From the NCBI GenBank assembly GCA_937906775.1, contig CALCUD010000035.1, forward strand, positions 1 through 5,942: a DNA stretch of 5,942 nt. Reading direction: 5' to 3'. The notes beneath the pieces are model-generated. The model was not told where the DNA came from. It was given only the letters and a program-made list of their open reading frames with translations, and made no database searches. Shown here piece after piece: positions 1 to 5,858 of this stretch; the first letter of the stretch is position 1; every line of letters starts with the position of its first letter. Position numbers and translations under genes: made by a program. The stretch comes from an uncultured Clostridia bacterium. GTDB taxonomy: Bacteria > Bacillota > Clostridia > Christensenellales > Aristaeellaceae.

Positions 1-483
1 ATTGACTACATGCAGGAAAACGGCATTCTGAATTATACCAACAATGAGATATCTACAGATATGACGCTGAAGGTTAAGTCAGATGTCAGTTTTGCTGGGA
101 TCAGCGGTTCCATTCCATGCGGCTCGCCGGAAGAACAGGCGGAACAGGTTGAAACCTATATTCCGCTGCCAAGCAGTCTGGTTGGTCGTGGCGAATTCTT
201 TATCCTGAAAGCCAAAGGCGACTCCATGATCGAGGCAGGTATTGATACCGGAGATTTGGTAGTTGTCCGAAAGCAGAAAACTGCAAAGGAAGGTGAGATT
301 ATCGCAGCATTAGTTGATGGGAGCGAGTCCACATTGAAAACCTTTATGTATGATGAGGATGGACATGTGGTTCTTCATCCCGAAAACGCAACGATGAAGG
401 ATATCAGGCCGATGACCGGGTTTGAGATCCAGGGCGTAGCGGTTTATGTAATAAAACAGATAGGGACTATCATTCATAGTTAG
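1..483 (+). CDS. LexA/UmuD-type S24 self-cleaving regulator, C-terminal part (5' end outside window)
   Basis: This is the C-terminal serine-protease half of a LexA/CI-like repressor. The frame is open from base 1, and no ribosome binding site fits the Met at base 10, so the gene very likely begins upstream, where the DNA-binding domain would be encoded. Counting from that Met, the self-cleavage region reads IPCGSPEEQAE with a Cys37-Gly38 bond. Next come the catalytic serine in KGDSMIEAGI (Ser72) and the catalytic lysine in ESTLKTF (Lys110). The spacing from cleavage bond to Ser to Lys matches LexA. LexA usually cleaves at Ala-Gly and UmuD at Cys-Gly, so this site is UmuD-like. In this family, RecA filaments on single-stranded DNA stimulate self-cleavage and so inactivate the repressor. 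Being first in line with a metallopeptidase and an HD protein, it is probably the element's own regulator rather than the host LexA, but a UmuD-like polymerase partner cannot be fully excluded without the N-terminus. Confidence 0.9.
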   Translation: MDYMQENGILNYTNNEISTDMTLKVKSDVSFAGISGSIPCGSPEEQAEQVETYIPLPSSLVGRGEFFILKAKGDSMIEAGIDTGDLVVVRKQKTAKEGEIIAALVDGSESTLKTFMYDEDGHVVLHPENATMKDIRPMTGFEIQGVAVYVIKQIGTIIHS

Positions 484-504
484 TTCTTGAACCGACCCTG
501 AATT

Positions 505-515
505 TGGAGAAAGGA
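505..515 (+). promoter_or_regulatory. Ribosome binding site of the metallopeptidase gene
   Basis: A purine-rich GGAGAAAGGA tract lies 7 nt before the ATG at 523. It fixes this start and shows that the gene is translated independently, 39 nt after the stop of the S24 regulator gene. No terminator or convincing promoter is visible in that gap, so the two genes are probably co-transcribed. Confidence 0.7.
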
Positions 516-522
516 ACCCGAA

Positions 523-2526
523 ATGTACGAAACCGATACTTGGGACAATGTGTACGCACGGAATGAATCGGAAATGACTGGCGAAGAATTTCCGTTTATT
601 GTTCCGGATGATGCCTCGCCGGAGGAAGTTTTTGAGGTCATGTATGATCGCAAAACGTTGCTTGTCCCCAGATTGCAGTCCATGAAGAATCACATTGCTT
701 TACACTACAAGCGGACGCTGAAGAAGCATCTTAACAGGTATTTAGCCGATAAAATTGTGAGTAGCGGGAAGCAGTATTCGGATATCGCAAACGTGAATGA
801 CATCGAGCTCACGAAAATGGATTTCTGGAGCTTTGGCAAATATACATTAATAGCTCAAATCAGTCTGGACGCAAATATTGACTTTGGTGAAAGGCATGGA
901 ATAGTAAAGAGCTATTATGCAACGATGGAGTTTGATATGGAAGAGAATATCAAACTCGTTAGGATTGAAATCAGTAATCAGAAAACAGATGTCAATGAAA
1001 ATGACAGTCCGTATTATTATGTATTGGACGAATATCTGATTCCTGTAATGAATAAGGTGCTGATCGAAGAACGCGCCGAAGATTTACTCAAGACCTATAA
1101 CAGAGAAGGCTGGGAGGATCAGCATAAGAATTATCCGCGGACACTGGCTCAAAAGATGGGTTTGCAGATTGTGATGCTGCCGCTTCATAAATGTAAAAAG
1201 AACAAAAGCCAGTTGTTCTTCAAAGAAGGTACTGTAACCATTGATACAGATTTGAAAGACGAAGACAATAATGTCATTACAAAGCGTGTTGACGTTGACG
1301 CTAATACCATTGTTATCAACTTAAATGCCATTCGCAAAGATTATTGCATGCTTGAGATTTTCCATGAGTGTATTCACTATGAATGGCATTATATGTTCTA
1401 TCTGCTGCAGAAGATGTATACAAATGATCTTCGGCAGATTAAGAAAACCCGTTCCGTACGGTGGAAAGGCAAGAAAAAAGCCGATGCTCTGAGCTGGCTT
1501 GAATTTCAAGCAGTGCATGGAAGTTTTGCCGTATGGATGCCGACTCCGTTTATGAAAAAGCAGCTTGAAACAAGAAGCGCCCAGGCTTCGAACATGCATC
1601 CGGGTGCTATGTATGAACATATCTGTATGGGAATTGCCAACGAGTATAAGATCCCGCCTTTCAGAGTACGGGCACGTATAATCCGAATGGGACAGATCGA
1701 AGCTCGCGGTGCATGTAATTACCTGGATGATCATTTTGTTCAGCCATTTTCATTCCAGCATGATAAAGGAAGCGGTGACTACACTTTCTTTATCAGCCGT
1801 GAGCAATTCGCCAAGAACTATTTTCAGGACAAGGAATTTCGGAAACTGATTGATAGCAGGAAATTCATGTATGTCGATGGACATGTCTGTATCAATGACC
1901 CGGAGATTTACTATCAGACCAATAAGGGTCCGAGATTAAAAAATGAGGTTCTGGAACATATTGATCAGTACTGTCTCCGCTTCATTGAAGTATATGAACG
2001 GGACGAGACTTACATTTTCCGCTTTGGTCGCCTTCATAGTGACGAAGAGTACAACAAGCATTTTCTGTATTTCCCACCCAAGGAATATTCGGTAGAGGAT
2101 CCCAAACCTGACGTGGTACACCAGCAGCAGATCAATATGCGCTATTTGCGAAAACTGCCGAGGTTTTTCCCGGATATGCTTGTTCAGTTGATGGATGATT
2201 GCGATGTTTCTGTAGAAGAATTGTCTGGAAGAACCGGCATTTCTACGCGCACGATCAACAGACTGCGTAATGAACCGAGAGCAGAGTATTCTGCTGATCA
2301 GATCGTAGCAATAATCGTTGGACTCCATTTACCGCCGTGGGTCTCCGATCAGGTGTTGAAAGCTACATCTATTAATTTTTCCGATAATCTTGCAACTTAT
2401 AATTACAGTTACGTTGTTTCCTGCATGTTTATGGATACCTTTGAAGCAGTAAAAAGCCATCTTGCCCTGATGGGACTCAAGAACCTTTGCCTGGAAGATC
2501 CAATAACGATGTTAGATGCCATTTGA
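523..2526 (+). CDS. Large ImmA/IrrE-family zinc metallopeptidase with C-terminal HTH domain
   Basis: This is a predicted cytoplasmic zinc endopeptidase of 667 residues, much longer than ICEBs1 ImmA (about 170) or Deinococcus IrrE (about 330). Residues 1-200 match nothing I recognise. The peptidase core spans about 205-345: a strand ending in TIVINLN (around 266), then the zinc motif HECIH (His281, Glu282, His285). The likely third ligand is Glu327 in LEFQAVHGSFAVWMP, which corresponds to the usual E-x2-A...FA...LMP helix. Residues 345-545 are unassigned. An XRE-like helix-turn-helix occupies about 553-610, with the recognition region ELSGRTGISTRTINRLRN. A short tail (about 627-652) has an MFMDTFEAVKSHL helix. 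Known relatives ImmA and IrrE cleave XRE-type repressors (ImmR, DdrO) after DNA damage. The target here could be the adjacent S24 regulator or another repressor, which is inference. The peptidase-then-HTH order resembles IrrE. No signal peptide or membrane segment is seen. Confidence 0.85.
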   Translation: MYETDTWDNVYARNESEMTGEEFPFIVPDDASPEEVFEVMYDRKTLLVPRLQSMKNHIALHYKRTLKKHLNRYLADKIVSSGKQYSDIANVNDIELTKMDFWSFGKYTLIAQISLDANIDFGERHGIVKSYYATMEFDMEENIKLVRIEISNQKTDVNENDSPYYYVLDEYLIPVMNKVLIEERAEDLLKTYNREGWEDQHKNYPRTLAQKMGLQIVMLPLHKCKKNKSQLFFKEGTVTIDTDLKDEDNNVITKRVDVDANTIVINLNAIRKDYCMLEIFHECIHYEWHYMFYLLQKMYTNDLRQIKKTRSVRWKGKKKADALSWLEFQAVHGSFAVWMPTPFMKKQLETRSAQASNMHPGAMYEHICMGIANEYKIPPFRVRARIIRMGQIEARGACNYLDDHFVQPFSFQHDKGSGDYTFFISREQFAKNYFQDKEFRKLIDSRKFMYVDGHVCINDPEIYYQTNKGPRLKNEVLEHIDQYCLRFIEVYERDETYIFRFGRLHSDEEYNKHFLYFPPKEYSVEDPKPDVVHQQQINMRYLRKLPRFFPDMLVQLMDDCDVSVEELSGRTGISTRTINRLRNEPRAEYSADQIVAIIVGLHLPPWVSDQVLKATSINFSDNLATYNYSYVVSCMFMDTFEAVKSHLALMGLKNLCLEDPITMLDAI

Positions 2527-2538
2527 TTATGCTGATGT

Positions 2539-2544
2539 GGGAGG
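2539..2544 (+). promoter_or_regulatory. Ribosome binding site that decides the HD gene start
   Basis: GGGAGG lies 7 nt before the ATG at 2552. An in-frame ATG at 2516 would lengthen the protein by 12 residues and overlap the metallopeptidase gene, but it has no comparable site. The 2552 start is therefore preferred. Confidence 0.8.
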
Positions 2545-2551
2545 TAAGTTT

Positions 2552-3115
2552 ATGGATATTGATGCACAGAAACAGGAATTTATCAAACTCTGCAAAGACA
2601 ATGTTCACCGTGAAGGAATTGATGATCTGCTTGGATGGCTGCAGAAGTCTGATTTCTTTACGGCTCCGGCAAGTACAAAATATCACGGAGCTTATGAAGG
2701 CGGACTCTGTGAGCATAGTCTGGATGTGTATAGCCTTACTATCAAAACAGCAAAAGCGTATGATCTGGAATTTGATGCTGAAAGCCTGACTATCGCAACG
2801 CTATTTCATGATCTCTGTAAGGTCAACTTCTATAAGAAGGACAAACGGAATCAGAAGATTGACGGTCAGTGGGTTGAAGTGCCGACCTACAGTATCGAAG
2901 AAAAGTATTGCTTCGGCGGCCATGGATCCAAATCTGTTTTCCTGGTGCAGCAGTTTATGAAGCTGAAAACTGATGAAGCCGCGGCAATTAACTGTCATAT
3001 GGGAACCTCAGATGGAGCTAATGTACGCGATGTGAGTGCCGCATATACAGCTTTCCCATTAGCTTGGGTTGTACATGTGGCAGATGAAGCTGCTGCCTAT
3101 ATTCTTAAACGTTGA
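2552..3115 (+). CDS. HD-domain phosphohydrolase (YhaM/TraI_2-like HD core)
   Basis: This is a 187-residue metal-dependent HD-superfamily hydrolase. The full ligand set is visible: His55 in GGLCEHSLDVY, His86-Asp87 in LFHDLCKV, His124 in FGGHGSKSV, and Asp178 in HVADEAA. The HGAYEGGLCEHSL segment closely resembles the HxAYxGGLLEHTL signature of the HD part of YhaM 3'-5' exonucleases and TraI_2 proteins, but there is no OB-fold nucleic-acid-binding domain, so the protein is a bare HD unit. HD enzymes hydrolyse phosphate esters of nucleotides or nucleic acids; the substrate here cannot be read from the sequence. It is the last gene of the regulator operon, starting 25 nt after the metallopeptidase stop and followed at once by an intrinsic terminator. 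A nuclease, a nucleotide phosphohydrolase or a cyclic-nucleotide hydrolase are all possible roles. Confidence 0.85.
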   Translation: MDIDAQKQEFIKLCKDNVHREGIDDLLGWLQKSDFFTAPASTKYHGAYEGGLCEHSLDVYSLTIKTAKAYDLEFDAESLTIATLFHDLCKVNFYKKDKRNQKIDGQWVEVPTYSIEEKYCFGGHGSKSVFLVQQFMKLKTDEAAAINCHMGTSDGANVRDVSAAYTAFPLAWVVHVADEAAAYILKR

Positions 3116-3134
3116 CTACATGTTGCCGATCTTG

Positions 3135-3163
3135 ACTTCCGGAATTATCCGGAAGTTTTTTTT
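3135..3163 (+). terminator. Intrinsic terminator after the HD gene
   Basis: A perfect 8-bp stem, ACTTCCGG (3135-3142) with CCGGAAGT (3149-3156), closes an AATTAT loop and runs into eight consecutive T residues (3156-3163). It lies 20 nt after the HD gene stop, so it should end the regulator operon and separate it from the recombination genes. Confidence 0.9.
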
Positions 3164-3175
3164 GTAAATGTTTAT

Positions 3176-3193
3176 AAAAAAGCGGCTTTTTTT
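3176..3193 (+). repeat. A-tract/T-tract inverted repeat ahead of the excisionase gene
   Basis: AAAAAAG (3176-3182) and CTTTTTT (3186-3192) form a near-palindrome around CGG. As RNA it would be a weak, mostly A-U hairpin ending in U residues, so it could be a second weak terminator in either direction. As DNA it is a phased A/T tract of the kind that bends DNA near promoters. TATAAA at 3173-3178 resembles a -10 box, but no good -35 box lies 17 nt upstream of it. The role is unresolved. Confidence 0.3.
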
Positions 3194-3246
3194 ACATACC
3201 CCAATGAAAGGCAAGAATAGATGCTTTTCAGAAGGGAGACATCCAA

Positions 3247-3444
3247 ATGGAAACTACGATGAATACCATAACAACACCGAGCCGCTGCTACACGGTAGAG
3301 GACATTATGAAAATGATGGGTGTTGGCAGGAAAGCCGTATATGCACTGATCCGTCGGAAAGAGTTTCGCGCAATTCAGATCAAAGGTGCAGGCTACCGTA
3401 TTCCGCGTGAATCCTTTGATACCTGGCTGATGGCACATGCTTGA
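3247..3444 (+). CDS. Excisionase-like small HTH protein (MerR/HTH_17 type)
   Basis: This 65-residue protein is a single winged-helix DNA-binding unit. Residues 15-40 (YTVEDIMKMMGVGRKAVYAL and following) form the helix-turn-helix. Residues 41-61 give a short wing (IQIKGAGYRIP) and a closing helix (RESFDTWL). This is the classic size and fold of excisionases such as Tn916 Xis, which bind near element ends and steer the integrase toward excision. The start is set by AAGGGAG (3232-3238), 8 nt upstream of the ATG. The gene follows the terminator at 3135-3163, so it should be expressed separately from the regulator operon, but I see no convincing promoter in 3164-3231. Position upstream of an integrase supports an excisionase role; a purely transcriptional regulator is the alternative. 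Confidence 0.8.
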   Translation: METTMNTITTPSRCYTVEDIMKMMGVGRKAVYALIRRKEFRAIQIKGAGYRIPRESFDTWLMAHA

Positions 3445-3477
3445 TTTTTGAAGACTGTCATCAAGGCTGGCGACAGA

Positions 3478-3506
3478 CTACCGATTTGGTGGTAGGCATG
3501 CTACCA
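3478..3506 (+). promoter_or_regulatory. Competing short stems in the leader of the four-HTH gene
   Basis: GGTAG at 3491-3495 can pair with CTACC upstream (3478-3482) or with CTACC downstream (3501-3505). The downstream pairing extends to 6 bp (TGGTAG with CTACCA, 3490-3506) around a 5-nt loop. The two pairings exclude each other, which is the layout of a switchable leader RNA. The stems are short and no U-run follows, so classical transcription attenuation is not indicated and chance remains possible. Confidence 0.35.
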
Positions 3507-3507
3507 T

Positions 3508-3540
3508 CTGCGTTAGCTGTTGAGGAAAGGAGTAACGCAG
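3508..3540 (+). promoter_or_regulatory. Hairpin presenting the ribosome binding site of the four-HTH gene
   Basis: CTGCGTTA (3508-3515) and TAACGCAG (3533-3540) are perfect 8-nt inverted repeats. The 17-nt loop between them carries GAGGAAAGGAG (3522-3532), and the ATG follows 2 nt after the stem, at 3543. The ribosome binding site therefore sits in a loop clamped by a stem that also shortens the effective distance to the start codon. This could be a protein- or RNA-controlled translation switch, or a device that keeps the site open. Confidence 0.6.
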
Positions 3541-3542
3541 CG

Positions 3543-4406
3543 ATGAATTTCGGGAAACAAGCAACGACCATGAGTGTTCCGGATATGCGGAAAATGCTGG
3601 GATTAGGAAAAACCGAAAGCTACTGGCTGGTTAAGCAAAAGCATTTTGAAACAGTGATACGCGCAGGTCAAATGCGAGTTGTTATCGCCAGCTTTGAGGA
3701 ATGGTATGAAAACCAAACGCATTATCATAAGATTAATGGACCGGAACCAGGTAAAAAGATACGCAGCGAATCGCTGACAATCCGGGAAGCAGCTGATTTA
3801 CTGGGTATTCACAAAGAAACTTTTCGGGAAATGGTTGTTTTGAAGCAGGACTTTCATCTGATTCAGACTAAGCAAGGCTTTAGAATCCTTAGGGATGAAT
3901 TTGAAGCCTGGTATGCTGGCCAGACACATTACCGAAAAGCTGAAGGCCGAGTAAAAGACCTGCCTCTGGAAATGGCTTCCATGTCGATTCCCGAAATGGG
4001 GCGAATGATATGCATTGACCGGCGTGAATCCTATAAGGTTGCTTATCGTTACAGAGATCAACTGGATTTCGTCACAGTAGCAGATCAGAAACGCGTGACA
4101 AAGGAAAGCTTTGAACGATGGTATCAAGGGCAAACGGAGTATAAGAAGTTTGAGGATCTGCCAGAGGAACAGCAGGAAGAAGTTGTGCTCAAGAACGATC
4201 AAGCGGTTCTGAAGAATCGTCTTCCAAACGGGAAAAAAATGTACACCGTTCAGGAATTGGCGAAAGTCATGATGATTGACGAGCATATCATCTATCAGCG
4301 AATCGAAAGCAACGAACTCCACGCAAAGAAAATCGCACAGAAGTGGCGCATCACTTTGCCGGATATCATCGCTTGGATTGAGAACGAAACAACGATTACA
4401 GAATGA
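3543..4406 (+). CDS. Four tandem excisionase-like HTH units in one protein
   Basis: This 287-residue protein is built from four winged-helix units related to the excisionase just upstream. The units lie at about 7-61, 76-131, 145-201 and 231-287. Each opens with a helix-turn-helix (SVPDMRKMLGLGK, TIREAADLLGIHK, SIPEMGRMICIDR, TVQELAKVMMIDE) and closes with a wing and helix. The first three end in a near-identical signature, F-E-x-W-Y-x-x-Q-T-x-Y-x-K, with Trp at 54, 123 and 193 (spacing 69 and 70). The fourth (WIENET, Trp278) is more diverged and follows an acidic linker at about 203-220. The start is chosen at the ATG near GAGGAAAGGAG. A TTG at 3441 in the same frame would add 34 residues lacking any domain. 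Lying between an excisionase-like gene and the integrase gene, it may be a multi-site directionality factor or a regulator binding repeated DNA sites. No function is established to my knowledge. Confidence 0.8.
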   Translation: MNFGKQATTMSVPDMRKMLGLGKTESYWLVKQKHFETVIRAGQMRVVIASFEEWYENQTHYHKINGPEPGKKIRSESLTIREAADLLGIHKETFREMVVLKQDFHLIQTKQGFRILRDEFEAWYAGQTHYRKAEGRVKDLPLEMASMSIPEMGRMICIDRRESYKVAYRYRDQLDFVTVADQKRVTKESFERWYQGQTEYKKFEDLPEEQQEEVVLKNDQAVLKNRLPNGKKMYTVQELAKVMMIDEHIIYQRIESNELHAKKIAQKWRITLPDIIAWIENETTITE

Positions 4407-4419
4407 AAGGAATAGAATT

Positions 4420-5832
4420 ATGGCAAGCATTATTTCGAGAAACGGCAAGTATTGCGTAGTCATCCCTTACGAGAACGAAAAAGGGGAACACAAGCAGAAG
4501 TGGGAAACCTACACCGATCTGGCAGAGGCGAAGCGGAGAAAAACAGAAGTTGAGTACAAACAGCAAATTGGCGAATTTGAAGCTCCGCATTGTACTACCA
4601 TGAACGATCTGATCGAGGAGTATGTTTCTCTTTACGGCAAAACGAAATGGTCCTTGTCTGTCTATTCTAGCAATACTGGGCTGATCAAAAACTATATTGC
4701 CCCGTTCCTGGGTGATACGCTGATCAGCGAAATCACATCCCATACGTTGGAAAAGTATTATCAGGCATTGCTGAAGACTCCTGCGGTGCCGAGAGCAACG
4801 GATCGGATGAGCCGAAAGAAGGTTCAGCGCTATGTGACACCCAACACCGTTAAGGTTATTCATAAACTTCTGCGCAGCATGTTTACGCAGGCTGAGAAAT
4901 GGGAATTGGTTGATAAGAATCCTACCCGCTTTGCAACAGTGCCAAAGTCAGAATCTCAGGAACGTGAAATTTGGGATTCCGAGACTCTGTTCCATGCGAT
5001 TGAATGCTGCGAAGACGAACGTCTGAAGCTCTGCCTTAATCTTGCTTTCTGTTGTTCACTGCGTATTGGAGAATTGCTCGCTTTAACTTGGGACTGCGTA
5101 GACATCAGTGAGGAAAGCATCCTCGCCGGCAAGGCTTCCATCCGCGTCACGAAGGAATTACAGAGGGTCGATAAAGCTGCTGTTGCTGCGTTGGAAGAAA
5201 AAGATATTCTCATCACCTTCCCGGAGCAGGGAGCACACAACAAGACGGTGCTTGTCCTAAAGAAACCCAAAACGCAGTCCAGTGTCCGCAGAGTATTTCT
5301 TCCGAATACGGTTGCGGAAATGTTGGTGGAATGGAAAAAAGAGCAGGACGAAACGATTGAAGCATTGGGGGACGAGTATCAGAATTACAATCTGGTCATC
5401 TGCTCTCAACTTGGATTCCCGACAGAAGGTTCCAGAATTCGCAAATCGATGCAGGAACTGATCAAGGAAAATAACCTTCCGCCGGTTGTCTTTCATAGCC
5501 TTCGTCATTCCAGCATTACCTACAAGCTGAAACTGAATGGCGGCGATATCAAATCCGTACAAGGTGACTCCGGTCATACCCAGGCAACCATGGTTACTGA
5601 CCAGTATTCTCACATTCTGGATGAGAACCGTGTGGAAAATGCGCAGCTGATTGAAGAAGCGTTTTATGCTGGCCACGGTGCTGAAAGCGCACCCAGTCGT
5701 CAAAAAAAGGATATAGTTTCTGAACAAGCTGACGCAGCCGGCGTGAATCAGGAAATGCTGATGAAAATACTTAGCAATCCTGCAATGGTAAATCTGCTTA
5801 AGAGTCTTACACAAACGCTTAGTGCGACATAA
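4420..5832 (+). CDS. Tyrosine recombinase / phage-type integrase
   Basis: This site-specific recombinase of 470 residues catalyses integration and excision of the element. Residues 1-52 form an AP2-like arm-binding domain (GKYCVVIPYENEKGE...). Residues about 59-165 form the SAM-like core-binding domain. The catalytic domain, about 175-405, contains every active-site position: Arg215 (SLRIGELLAL), Lys284 (KKPKTQSSVRR), His359 and Arg362 (FHSLRHSS), His386 (GDSGHTQ) and nucleophile Tyr396 (TDQYSHIL). It therefore looks intact and active. A tail of about 65 residues follows: a polar linker, then a helix containing LSNPAMVNLLKSLTQTL. AAAGG (4406-4410) lies 9 nt before the ATG and overlaps the TGA of the preceding gene by one base, suggesting translational coupling. 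The frame is open farther upstream to 4276, but that region is coding in another frame. Target attachment site unknown. Confidence 0.95.
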   Translation: MASIISRNGKYCVVIPYENEKGEHKQKWETYTDLAEAKRRKTEVEYKQQIGEFEAPHCTTMNDLIEEYVSLYGKTKWSLSVYSSNTGLIKNYIAPFLGDTLISEITSHTLEKYYQALLKTPAVPRATDRMSRKKVQRYVTPNTVKVIHKLLRSMFTQAEKWELVDKNPTRFATVPKSESQEREIWDSETLFHAIECCEDERLKLCLNLAFCCSLRIGELLALTWDCVDISEESILAGKASIRVTKELQRVDKAAVAALEEKDILITFPEQGAHNKTVLVLKKPKTQSSVRRVFLPNTVAEMLVEWKKEQDETIEALGDEYQNYNLVICSQLGFPTEGSRIRKSMQELIKENNLPPVVFHSLRHSSITYKLKLNGGDIKSVQGDSGHTQATMVTDQYSHILDENRVENAQLIEEAFYAGHGAESAPSRQKKDIVSEQADAAGVNQEMLMKILSNPAMVNLLKSLTQTLSAT

Positions 5833-5858
5833 TAAACAAGGAGAATGAGAAAATAGCC

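Noticed and set aside
484..522. An SOS box or LexA-type operator in the gap after the S24 regulator gene.
   Set aside because: No GAAC...GTTC palindrome is present here or in the other intergenic gaps. Any operator probably lies upstream of the window.
2487..2789. A 100-codon + strand frame across the metallopeptidase/HD junction.
   Set aside because: It is an out-of-frame shadow of two well-supported genes; the HD frame carries all catalytic motifs.
2..3122. The 11-base direct repeat TTGACTACATG at 2-12 and 3112-3122, considered as an attachment core or operator pair.
   Set aside because: Both copies lie wholly or partly inside coding sequence, and a few 11-base repeats are expected by chance in about 6 kb. 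Flanking bases do not match, and no promoter is completed at either copy.
3164..3231. A sigma-A promoter for the excisionase-integrase operon.
   Set aside because: One is expected, but no -35/-10 pair with 16-18 nt spacing is convincing. TTTACA at 3191 and TATAAA at 3173 lack partners, so no promoter is annotated.
3168..3410. An 80-codon + strand frame overlapping the excisionase gene.
   Set aside because: It lies mostly in another frame of the excisionase gene, has no ribosome binding site, begins in the A/T tract and has no recognisable protein character.
3441..3542. TTG start at 3441 overlapping the excisionase stop, giving a 321-residue protein.
   Set aside because: The added 34 residues show no domain, no good ribosome binding site precedes the TTG, and a strong site serves the ATG at 3543. 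Such an open stretch can easily occur by chance.
4276..4419. N-terminal extension of the integrase to 518 residues.
   Set aside because: The extra 48 codons overlap the fourth HTH unit in another frame and are Ser/Arg-rich without a domain. The ATG at 4420 has AAAGG at good spacing and begins a typical arm-binding domain.
3798..4463. Long minus-strand frames, of which this 221-codon one is the longest.
   Set aside because: These lie opposite genes with clear motifs, have no ribosome binding sites, and give Cys/Phe/Leu-rich sequences typical of reverse-complement shadows.
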